DNA from: Rapana venosa
Lineage: Eukaryota > Mollusca > Gastropoda > Neogastropoda > Muricidae
Direction of reading: 5' to 3'
Length of the DNA: 64,000 nucleotides
Assembly: GCA_028751875.1 (NCBI GenBank)
Contig: CM054141.1
Span: 73,610,501-73,674,500 of the forward strand
Program-made: the position numbers and the translations under genes
In this document: positions 11,687 through 21,700 of the stretch, in pieces
How the letters are laid out: each line of letters opens with the position of its first letter
How positions within the stretch are numbered: position 1 is the stretch's first letter
Notes under the pieces: model-generated
The model's input: the letters and a program-made list of their open reading frames with translations, nothing else
What the model was told of the DNA's origin: nothing
Database searches by the model: none

Positions 11687-11843
11687 GTTGACGGCTTTCG
11701 TGCTGCGAGTGTTCCATGAGGCCCGGCCCTATGTATACGTGGATAGCGGTGTGCTGCAGCGAGGCCTGGATTGGCTGACACAGCGCCAGAACATGGATGG
11801 CTCCTTCAATGAGTTTGGACACATCCTGGATCCGCAGATGGGG
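11687..11843 (+). CDS. TEP family exon 4 (thioester domain; site of the catalytic His/Asp position)
   Basis: The exon completes the split Trp codon and reads LTAFVLRVFHEARPYVYVDS, then GVLQRGLDWLTQRQN, then MDGSFNEFGHILDPQMG, ending in phase 0 before GTAGGC. LTAFVL and WL-x-x-Q are family hallmarks. In C3 the second catalytic residue is a His located eight residues after the DG-x-F phenylalanine. Lined up on that landmark without gaps this protein has Asp (FGHILD), while its only nearby His is three residues earlier. Complement C4A carries Asp and C4B His here, and the swap changes the preference from hydroxyl to amino targets. That functional reading is inference. The exon itself is certain in family terms. 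Confidence 0.92.
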
Positions 11844-11994
11844 GTAGGCAGCATGCGCCTTCATTCTGGTGATGACATAAGAAGGATTCACGTCAGTGCG
11901 GGTGATCATGTCAGTATGGTACTATGTAATTGGGGTGACACATGGATACCTTATTTTGTTGGGGGGTTGTGATTAGCAGCATGGTTTAATTCAT

Positions 11995-13038
11995 TAGCTG
12001 GTGGGTTGTTTGGTGGCTGGCTGACTGGATGACTAGCTAGCTGGTTGGTTGGCTGACTGGCTGACTAGCTAGCTGGTTGGTTGGCTGACTGGCTGACTAG
12101 CTAGCTGGTTGGTTGGCTAACTAGCTAGCTGGTTGGTTGGATGACTAGCTAGCTAGCTGGTTGGCTGACTAGCTAGCTGGTTGGTTGGCTGACTAGCTAG
12201 CTGGTTGGTTGGCTGACTAGCTAGCTGGTTGGTTGGCTGACTGGCTAACTAGCTATCTGGTTGGTTGGCTGACTGGCTGACTAGCTAGCTGGTTGGTTGG
12301 CTGACTGGCTGACTAGCTAGTTGGTTGGCTGACTGGCTGCTGACTAGCTAGTTGGTTGGTTGGCTGACTGGCTGACTAGCTAGCTGGTTGGTTGGCTGAC
12401 TGTCTGACTAGCTAGCTGGTTGGTTGGCTGACTAGCCAGCTGGTTGGTTGGCTGACTAGCTAGCTGGTTGGTTGGCTGACTGGCTGACTAGCTAGCTGGT
12501 TGGTTGGCTGACTAGCTAGCTGGATGGTTGGCTGACTGGCTGACTAACTAGCTGGTTGGTTGGCTGACTGGCTGACTAGCTAGCTGGTTGGTTGGCTGAC
12601 TAGCTAGCTGGATGGTTGGCTGACTGGCTGACTAACTAGCTGGTTGGTTGGCTGACTGGCTGACTAGCTAGCTGGTTGGTTGGCTGACTAGCTAGCTGGA
12701 TGGTTGGCTGACTGGCTGACTAACTAGCTGGTTGGTTGGCTGACTAGCTAGCTGGTTGGTTGGATGACTAGCTAGCTGGTTGGTTGGCTGACTGGCTGAC
12801 TAGCTAGCTGGTTGGTTGGCTGACTGGCTGACTAGCTAGCTGGTTGGTTGGCTGACTGGCTGACTAGCTAGCTGGTTGGTTGGCTGACTGGCTGACTAGC
12901 TAGCTGGTTGGTTGGCTGACTGGCTGACTAGCTAGCTGGTTGGTTGGCTGACTGGCTGACTAGCTAGCTGGTTGGTTGGCTGACTGGCTGACTAACTAGC
13001 TGGTTGGTTGGCTGACTAGCTAGCTGGTTGGTTGGCTG
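11995..13038. repeat. Minisatellite, unit about 32 bp (GGTTGGTTGGCTGACT...), about 32 copies
   Basis: The array mixes GGCTGACT, AGCTAGCT and GGTTGGTT words in units of 24 or 32 bases. It begins about 150 bases after exon 4. AGCTAGCT is self-complementary, so the array could form hairpins. Confidence 0.96.
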
Positions 13039-13182
13039 TATTTAGTGTCTGACATGAAGGACCTTGATGTATGATCTTGCATTGTGAAGGTTCCATTGTG
13101 GGCAGTGCCATCAGTAATGTGTTGTGCTGGAATGTGTATGCTGTGCTGTGTTCTGGTGTAGTGAACTGCCCATTGCTACATT

Positions 13183-13225
13183 TCATGTACCATTGCATTC
13201 ATTGTATGGCATGGCCCCAATTTAT
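13183..13225. repeat. Left target-site duplication (43 bp) of the L1-like element
   Basis: A 43-base sequence starting TCATGTACCATTGCATTC and ending CCCCAATTTAT is repeated perfectly at 16238-16280. The left copy abuts the poly(T)-rich (minus-strand poly(A)) end of the LINE. Confidence 0.93.
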
Positions 13226-16200
13226 TATTTTTTTTTTTTAAATCTTTTTTATAGCAAACATTTTACATATATAATACAACATACGCACACAAAGGAACAT
13301 TAAAGCCATGAGACATTCAACAATCAGCAACTATGGATAGATGTACACAAACTCTTCAATGTAAACATAGCAATGAAAAATACTCTAATGAGTTTGCAAT
13401 ATTCTCACAAGTTTGTCAGATTTTCTTATACATACGTCTGATCCGTTTCGAGTACAATTGGTTCAAATGCACTCCAAGCATTGAGAAAGTCTGTCAATTT
13501 GCCACTTATTCTTGCATTAAATTTTTCTATTGCATATCTAGCTTTTAGTTGGTTTTGAAATACAAACAAATTTGGGATTTTGCTAGTCATTTTACACTTA
13601 AATATATATAGTTTACCAAACATTAAAATAAAATAAAATATATCATTTGTTTCTAGATACTGATCAACTCCAAAAATGACAAGTTCTCGTGACATCTTAA
13701 GAGAGTGAATATTATGACATTTTTCATTCAACAAGTGTTCAACAGCATTCCAAAAAGAACGTTATTTTACTTTTTCTTATCCATAAAATTTTTAAAGCAA
13801 AAATGTATTTTCTAATATCTGGAATGTTAAGTCCACCTTGTTTAATCGTTTTAACTGCAGTTTTCCTGTTAATTCTATTGTTTTTTCCGTTCCAAACAAA
13901 CTGAAAGCATAACTTTTGGAGCTTCTGTATAAACTGTCAGGTGGATCGGTAGCAGAAATCCAGAGATGGATTAACTTTGACAGAATAAGAGATTTTAGTA
14001 CAGCAACTCTTCCAATTGGAGGATGGTTTCGTTTTGCCCAGATCTAAACATCACTTTTACTTCCGCTAACTTATCTTTATAGTTGATATTTTCACAGTCA
14101 ACTAAATTATCAGTAAACCAAATCCCTAGTATTTTAAATTTAGATGGGTTCCATATCATTTTTAAATGAGACAGAATATCTTCCTAGATCTTCTTTATTT
14201 CCCAGCCACACAACTTGTGTTTTATCACAATTCATGAATAAACCTGACACTCTACTAAATCTGTCAAGAATGAATATTATTGTTCAAAAGAAACCCTATC
14301 ACCAATATTAAACAGTTGGGTGTCATCAGCAAACTGTAGAATCCTATGTTCTCTACCATTTATCTTAATTCCCTTAATTATTTTATCTTCTCTTATCATT
14401 GTACCTAAAATTTCTGCACAGAGGATAAATAAATAGGGTGAAACTGGATCTCCCTGTCTGCAGCCTCTTTCAATTTTAAACCATTGCCCACTCTGTCCAT
14501 TCACAACCACTGTTGATTTTATATCCTTATAGAATGTTTCAATCCAACGACAAATACTATTGCCAAAGCCATATGCTTTCAAAACTTTCATCATAAAACA
14601 CCAATTTAAGGAATCAAAGGCTTTTTCAAAATCAATACAGAGTAGCAAGCCTGTGCAACTTTTAACATTTAGATAGTTAATCATATCATATAAAAAATCT
14701 TACATTATCGCCCATATATCTGTTACTGATAAACCCAGTTTGGTCTTCATTGATAAGGATTGGCAGTATCTGTTTTATTCTGTTGGCAATAGAAGATCCT
14801 ATTTTGTATACAACATTAAGTAGAGAGATAGGTCGCCAGTTCTTTATATATTCTTTTGATTTATCACCTTTGGGAATACAAGTGATAACACCTTCTTTTT
14901 GTGTTGCAGACAGTTCACCATGCTTGTATGCTTCATTTAAAGATCTGACAACAAAGGGTCCTAAGCGTGTCCAAAAAAATTTAAAGAATTCGACAGTAAA
15001 CCCATCAGTGCCTGGACTTTTACCATTTTTCATGTTTTTCAATGCCTGAGTTGCTTCATCAAGAGTGATATTTCCTTCCATTAAATTATTTTGCTCATGG
15101 GATAATCTAGGAAGTTTTTTGACAAGATCGCTTATTTCACAGTCTTCTACATTTCTTTTCTTATACAATGTTTCATAGAATGCTTTCACTTCCCTTGCTA
15201 TGTCTGTGGGGTCTTCTATTACCTCCCCGTCACTAATTATCAACTTTGTCATTTGCTTGCTAACATAGTTCCGTTTTTCTAAATTGCAAAAGTACTTTGA
15301 AATTTTTTCCCCTTCAGCAATCCATCTTGCCTTGGATCTTAATAAAATTCCTTTCATTCTTTTGTCTCTGATTGCTCTTAATTCCTGGCTCTTTTCCTGA
15401 ATCTGCTGAATGTTTTCGTCTGTTTTCTTTTCAATTTTTTCTAATGTCTCTATATCTCTGATAAGTTTATGTTCGGCTGCTAAAGTCTTTTTCTTCTTCA
15501 TTGAGGCATATGCAATAGTTTTACCCCGTATTTTCATTAGCAAGAAATCCAAAAACACCCTGTCTGAAATCTTTAATTCAATATCAGCCTTTTCAATTTC
15601 ATCTATATTTTCCTTATCATAAGAATTCGCTGCATATTCTAATAACACATTGGTGATCTCTTTATTAATCTCCTCCACGTACTGTATATCTTTAAGTAAG
15701 GATGAATTAAACTTCCAAAATGTATGATGCTTTTCATTTTTACCAAACTTTAATGTTAAGGTAACCATTGAGTGATCTGAGCGATAGCCCGGAACAATAT
15801 CAGCGTCTTTAAAATACCAGTATAGGTGATCTGACACCAAAAAGAAATCAAGCCGGCCTTGCTTCAGGGGCATTGGTTTACGCCATGTGTAACGCCTACT
15901 TTCCAGATTGTTCTCTCTCCAAACGTCTGCTAAACCAAATTCTTCTACTAGGCCCTCAATTTCCTTTCTCGCTCGTGGATTATTGTCATGAATATAGTTA
16001 TGACAATCAATATCAGGATCTAATGCCACATTCCAATCACCCACTGCAATGATGTTATTGTTATTGTACTGTTTTATCTTTTCCTTTAAAGTTACATAAA
16101 ATGCAGGGTCATCTCTGTTTGGACCATACACATTCACCAAAAGAAAGTCTTTCTCAAAAGCAGTAAAAGAAATCAATATGAAATTACCATTTGCATCTTT

Positions 16201-16237
16201 GTCTACATTTGTTACCTTAAATTCAAAATCATTTGCA
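13226..16237 (-). mobile_element. L1/Tx1-like non-LTR retrotransposon, 5'-truncated, between 43-bp target-site duplications
   Basis: Read on the minus strand from 16237, the element enters an AP-endonuclease-like domain. Its motifs are NVYGPNRDD, AVGDWNVALDPDID, GRLDFFLVSDHL and YRSDHSMV, matching the catalytic N, D and SDH segments of LINE endonucleases. A long linker follows, then reverse transcriptase motifs: SPGTDGFTVEFF, WRPISLLNVVYKI, QTGFISNR, CIDFEKAFDSLNW (motif A), GCRQGDPVSPYLF (motif B) and LQFADDTQLF (motif C). A frameshift near 14690 separates QTGFISNR from motif A. More stops follow motif C, to a C-terminal piece at 13426-13734. The 3' end is A-rich (T-rich on plus, 13226-13240). 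The apparent start codon at 16344 and first 36 residues are host flank, because the true junction is the duplication at 16238. The copy is inactive. Confidence 0.9.
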
Positions 16238-16280
16238 TCATGTACCATTGCATTCATTGTATGGCATGGCCCCAATTTAT
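16238..16280. repeat. Right target-site duplication (43 bp) of the L1-like element
   Basis: Perfect second copy of 13183-13225. Outside it the host sequence continues to the GT microsatellite at 16349. Confidence 0.93.
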
Positions 16281-16348
16281 AGTTCACTCCTTCCAGATCC
16301 ATTCTCCTTTTGACATGGCAATGACCAGCAGTTACATAGTTCATGATA

Positions 16349-16353
16349 ACTTT

Positions 16354-16396
<43 letters not shown>
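16349..16396. repeat. (GT)n microsatellite
   Basis: About 22 GT units between the L1-like flank and the split repeat that follows. Confidence 0.95.
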
Positions 16397-16398
<2 letters not shown>

Positions 16399-16451
16399 TC
16401 AAGTCAAGTCAAGTCAAGTCAAAATTTTATTTCCAGATGGTACATTGAATA
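16397..16451 (+). repeat. Left half of a dispersed repeat split by the RTE-like insertion
   Basis: Begins with GTCAA pentamers (TCAAGTCAAGTCAAGTCAA), then ATTTTATTTCCAGATGGTAC and ACATTGAATA. Its continuation resumes at 17741 on the far side of the RTE-like element. An inverted intact copy is at 55795-55875. The last ten bases (16442-16451) are the target-site duplication. Confidence 0.85.
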
Positions 16452-17730
16452 CTGAAAGTGATCCTGAACAGGCTGAAACCACAGGCAGAAGAGATCATCG
16501 CCGAAGAGCAGGGCGGTTTCCGCGCAAATAGAAGCACCACAGAACAGATATTCCACCTGAGGGTTCTGTGTGAGAAATACAGCCAGCATCAACAAGACAT
16601 CTTCCACGTCTTCATTGACTTTAAGAAGGCCTTCGATAGAGTATGGCATGACGCTCTGTGGGCCACCATGAACAAATTCAACATGGGCCAGAAGCTGATC
16701 CACACCATCAAGGAACTCTACTCAAAGGCCACCAGTGCAGTCCTCGTACAGGGCACGGTAGGGGAATGGTTCCGTACCTCAGTTGGGGTTCGACAGGGAT
16801 GTCTGCTGTCGCCGACACTGTTTAACATTTTCCTCGAACGCATCATGACTGACGCCTTGGAAGACCACACAGGCACAGTCAGCATTGGAGGGCGTACAAT
16901 CACCAACCTCAGGTTTGCCGATGACATTGACGGTCTGGCAGGAAATGAAGAGGAACTGGCCAATCTAGTGAAGCAACTGGACGAAATATCCTCACGATAC
17001 GGCATGGAAATCAGCGCCGAGAAAACCAAGCTCATGTCAAACAGTGCCCAGCCAATCACCACCAAGATCACTCTCAGCGGAAAAGAACTGGAGACAGTTG
17101 AACATTTCAAGTACCTTGGAGCCATCATAAGTGAGGAGGGATCGAAGACCGAAATCCTAGCAAGAGCGGCTCAAACAGCAGCAGCAATGGCAAGACTGAA
17201 GACTGGAGATACAGAAACATCCCTCTCGGAACCAAGGTAAAGTTACTAAACGCGCTAGTCACCTCAATCATGCTTTACGCATGTGAGGCATGGACACTGA
17301 ACGCAGACCTACAAAGGAGGATCCAAGCAGTAGAAATGAGATGCCTCAGAAGGCTCCTTGGCATCTTATACAAGGACCATGTCACCAACAATGAAGTCCG
17401 CAGAATGATCACTCAACAAGTGCGGGACTATGAAGACCTACTGACCAAGGCAAAAAAGAGGAAACTCAGATGGTATGGGCACGTAACACGCTCAGAAGGA
17501 CTTGCAAAGACCATCCTGCAAGGAACAGTCCAGGGGAAGAGAAGACGGGGCAGACAGAGGAGAAAGTGGGCCGACGACATCCGTGATTGGACAGGGGAGG
17601 ACTTCAGTGTCACCCAGGCACTCGCCCACGACCGCGCTAAGTGGAGCCAGCTGGTCCACCGTTCGTCCACCATGCAGCGCCCCTACGACCCTGGCGGGTT
17701 ACGGGACCAGTGAACAGTGAAGTGAAGTGA
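16452..17730 (+). mobile_element. RTE-like non-LTR retrotransposon, 5'-truncated, with 10-bp target-site duplication
   Basis: The element starts inside the RT domain. Motifs in order: EEQGGFRANRSTTEQIF, FIDFKKAFDRVWH (motif A), GVRQGCLLSPTLFNIFLER (motif B), LRFADDIDGLAG (motif C) and FKYLGAIISEEGSKT (motif E region). The C-terminal part has MLYACEAWTLN, LRWYGHVTRSEG and GRQRRKWADDI, typical of RTE-type elements and related host-annotated proteins. One frameshift near 17200 separates the two ORF parts (16458-17200 and about 17205-17713). The 3' tail is GTGAA/AGTGAAGTGA short repeats, as expected for RTE. ACATTGAATA flanks both ends (16442-16451, 17731-17740). The copy is otherwise well preserved, so it is probably a young insertion. 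Confidence 0.9.
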
Positions 17731-17795
17731 ACATTGAATAAGCAATGCATTTGCTTTTTTTCATCAAGCCATCTATCTAAGAACAAATTTCGTAA
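17731..17795 (+). repeat. Right half of the split dispersed repeat
   Basis: Opens with the duplicated ACATTGAATA and continues AGCAATGCATTTGC, then TTCATCAAGCCATCTATCTA. It matches the inverted intact copy at 55795-55875, which shows the empty site. Confidence 0.88.
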
Positions 17796-17839
17796 TGATT
17801 ATACTAAGACACTACATTATTGCATCATTTACCATTAAA

Positions 17840-17865
17840 TGTGTGTGTGTGTGTGTGTGTGTATG

Positions 17866-17917
<52 letters not shown>

Positions 17918-17941
17918 AGAGAGAGAGAGAGAGAGAGAGAA
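17840..17941. repeat. (GT)n(GA)n compound microsatellite
   Basis: About 74 bases of GT with rare TATG/TTTG interruptions run into about 26 bases of GA. Confidence 0.96.
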
Positions 17942-18219
17942 ACTCGGGCTGTGATTAAGGCAGGACATGCACATTGTATTGCCTTGTGTTTTGTTGTGTT
18001 CTACTGCACTGCCTTGCCTGCCTGGCTTTATTTGGCCTTGCATTCAGAAGTACAATACTGCATGGGGCTGTATCCCCCTGCACTGTATGATATGCGCTGT
18101 GCTGTGCTGTGTTGCGTGGTAGTGTGCTGCATTGCATTGAACTGTATCACAAGTTTTGTATTGTAATACATTGCATTGTATAAGATGTGGGCTATTCATT
18201 GCTTTCATTGCATTGCATT

Positions 18220-18743
18220 GTACTGTACACTCCTTCACGTTGCCTCGCTCTACTGCAGATACCTTGTGCCTACGAATACCTAGATTCAACCAATCCACTG
18301 TTGGCCGCCGCTCTTTCTCTATTTCGGGTCCATCGACCTGGAATGAGCTTCCTCTCTCTCTTCGCCAGAAACCTAGTTATGACACTTTTAAATCCAGCCT
18401 CAAGACATATTTATTTCAAACCTAAGATTTCCCCCCTCCTGTTTCATATCAGAGCTATCCCACCCTCACTAACCCATGTCCTATCACCCTGCTAAAGTAT
18501 AATTATGACCTAAGTGAGTGTGTGTGTGTACTTTTGTAAAACATTTGACTATTGAAATTTTATTTCATAGATTTTGTCTGCAGCGCACTATGTTTGTAAA
18601 TATTTGTTTGTTTAAACTATTGATCATTTGTCATTGATTGCATGACTGAGTAAGATTAGGTTGAATGCATGCGCTTTGATTTGTCTTTTCAAGATTTAGG
18701 GCTATGTAAGTTCCATGTATTATTATTATTATTATTATTATTA
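18220..18743 (+). mobile_element. L2/CR1-like LINE 3' end with (ATT)n tail, copy 1
   Basis: The fragment begins TACACTCCTTCACGTTGCCT and codes for the end of the LINE ORF: ADTLCLRIPRFNQSTVGRRS, then GPSTWNELPLSLRQKP, then LKTYLFQT and a stop. That W-N-x-L-P-x-x-x-R ... LKTYLF pattern is the usual C-terminus of L2/CR1-clade proteins. A 300-base 3' UTR follows, ending in a degenerate GCGCTATATAA-like box and (ATT)n. A longer copy lies at 49100-50069 and is about equally well preserved. The insertion interrupts a CATTGCATTG-rich region that resembles the monomer of the adjacent 72-bp satellite. Confidence 0.85.
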
Positions 18744-18768
18744 CTGTGCTGTGCCAGGCTGTGCCGTG

Positions 18769-21700
18769 CCATGTTGGATCAAAGCCTACCATAATTATCA
18801 TCCATCTTGCATTGCATGGTGCAGCTTTCTATTGTGTGTACCATGTTGGATCAAAGCCTACCATAATTATCATCCATCTTGCATTGCATGGTGCAGCTTT
18901 CTATTGTGTGTACCTTTGTTGGATCAAAGCCTACCATAATTATCATCCATCTTGCATTGCATGGTGCAGCTTTCTATTGTGTGTACCATGTTGGATCAAA
19001 GCCTACCATAATTATCATCCATCTTGCATTGCATGGTGCAGCTTTCTATTGTGTGTACCATGTTGGATCAAAGCCTACCATAATTATCATCCATCTTGCA
19101 TTGCATGGTGCAGCTTTCTATTGTGTGTACCATGTTGGATCAAAGCCTACCATAATTATCATCCATCTTGCATTGCATGGTGCAGCTTTCTATTGTGTGT
19201 ACCCATGTTGGATCAAAGCCTACCATAATTTATCATCCATCTTGCATTGCATGGTGCAGCTTTCTATTGTGTTACCATGTTGGATCAAAGCCTACCATAA
19301 TTATCATCCATCTTGCATTGCATGGTGCAGCTTTCTATTGTGTGTACCATGTTGGATCAAAGCCTACCATAATTATCATCCATCTTGCATTGCATGGTTG
19401 CAGCTTCTATTGTGTGTACCATGTTGGATCAAAGCCTACCATAATTATCATCCATCTTGCATTGCATGGTGCAGCTTTCTATTGTGTGTGCCATGTTGGA
19501 TCAAAGCCTACCATAATTATCATCCATCTTGCATTGCATGGTGCAGCTTTCTATTGTGTGTGCCATGTTGGTCAAACCCTTTACCATAATTATCATCCAC
19601 CTTGCATTGCATGGTGCAGCTTTCTATTGTGTGTGCCATGTTGGATCAAAGCCTACCATAATTATCATCCATCTTGCATTGCATGTGCAGCTTTCTATTG
19701 TGTGTGCCATGTTGGATCAAAGCTACCATAATTATCATCCATCTTGCATTGCATGGTGCAGCTTTCTATTGTGTGTGCCATGTTGGATCAAAGCCTACCA
19801 TAATTATCATCCATCTTGCATTGCATGGTGCAGCTTTCTATTGTGTGTGCCATGTTGGATCAAAGCCTACCATAATTATCATCCATCTTGCATTGCATGG
19901 TGCAGCTTTCTATTGTGTGTACCATGTTGGATCAAAGCCTACCATAATTATCATCCATCTTGCATTGCATGGTGCAGCTTTCTATTGTGTGTACCATGTT
20001 GGATCAAAGCCTACCATAATTATCATCCATCTTGCATTGCATGGTGCAGCTTTCTATTGTGTGTACCATGTTGGATCAAAGCCTACCATAATTATCATCC
20101 ATCTTGCATTGCATGGTGCAGCTTTCTATTGTGTGTACCATGTTGGATCAAAGCCTACCATAATTATCATCCATCTTGCATTGCATGGTGCAGCTTTCTA
20201 TTGTGTGTACCATGTTGGATCAAAGCCTACCATAATTAATCATCCATCTTGCATTGCATGGTGCAGCTTTCTATTGTGTACCATGTTGGATCAAAGCCTA
20301 CCATAATTATCATCCATCTTGCATTGCATGGTGCAGCTTTCTATTGAGTGTACCATGTTGGATCAAAGCCTACCATAATTATCATCCATCTTGCATTGCA
20401 TGGTGCAGCTTTCTATTGTGTGTACCATGTTGGATCAAAGCCTACCATAATTATCATCCATCTTGCATTGCATGGTGCAGTTTTTCTATTGTGTGTACCA
20501 TGTTGGATCAAAGCCTACCATAATTATCATCCATCTTGCATTGCATGGTGCAGCTTTCTATTGTGTGTACCATGTTGGATCAAAGCCTACATAATTATCA
20601 TCCATCTTGCATTGCATGGTGCAGCTTTCTATTGGGGTGTACCATTTTTGGGATCAAAAGCCTACCATAATTATCATCCATCTTGCATTGCATGGTGCAG
20701 CTTTCTATTGTGGTACCATGTTGGATCAAAGCCTACCATAATTATCATCCATCTTGCATTGCATGTGCAGCTTTCTATTGTGTGTACCATGTTGGATCAA
20801 AGCCTACCATAATTATCATCCATCTTGCATTGCATGGTGCAGCTTTCTATTGTGTGTGCCATTTTGGGATCAAAGCCTACCATAATTATCATCCATCTTG
20901 CATTGCAGGGTGCAGCTTTCTATTGTGTGTACCATGTTGGATCAAAGCCTACCATAATTATCATCCACCTTGCATTGCATGGTGCAGCTTTCTATTGTGT
21001 GTGCCATGTTGGATCAAAAGCCTACCATAATTATCATCCATCTTGCATTGCAGGGTGCAGCTTTCTATTGTGTGCCATGTTGGATCAAAGCCTACCATAA
21101 TTATCATCCATCTTGCATTGCATTGTGCAGCTTTCTATTGTGTGTGCCATGTTGGATCAAAGCCTACCATAATTATCATCCATCTTGCATTGCATGGTGC
21201 AGCTTTCTATTGTGTGTGCCATGTTGGATCAAAGCCTACCATAATTATCATCCATCTTGCATTGCATGGTGCAGCTTTCTATTGTGTGTACCATGTTGGA
21301 TCAAAGCCTACCATAATAATCATCCATCTTGCATTGCATGTGCAGCTTTCTATTGTGTGTACCATGTTGGATCAAAGCCTACCATAATTATCATCCATCT
21401 TGCATTGCATGGTGCAGCTTTCTATTGTGTGTACCATGTTGGATCAAAGCCAAACCATAATTATCATCCATCTTGCATTGCATGGTGCAGCTTTCTAGTT
21501 GGGGTGTACCATGTTGGATGAAGCCTACCATAATTATCATCCATCTTGCATTGCATGGTGCAGCTTTTCTATTGTTGTGTACCATGTTGGATCAAAGCCT
21601 ACCATAATTATCATCCATCTTGCATTGCATGGTGCAGCTTTCTATTGTGTGTACCATGTTGGATCAAAGCCTACCATAATATCATCCATCTTGCATTGCA

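Noticed and set aside
16240..16344. N-terminal 36 residues of the L1-like ORF as element sequence
   Set aside because: The 43-bp duplication at 16238-16280 shows that the sequence to its right is host flank, open in frame by chance.
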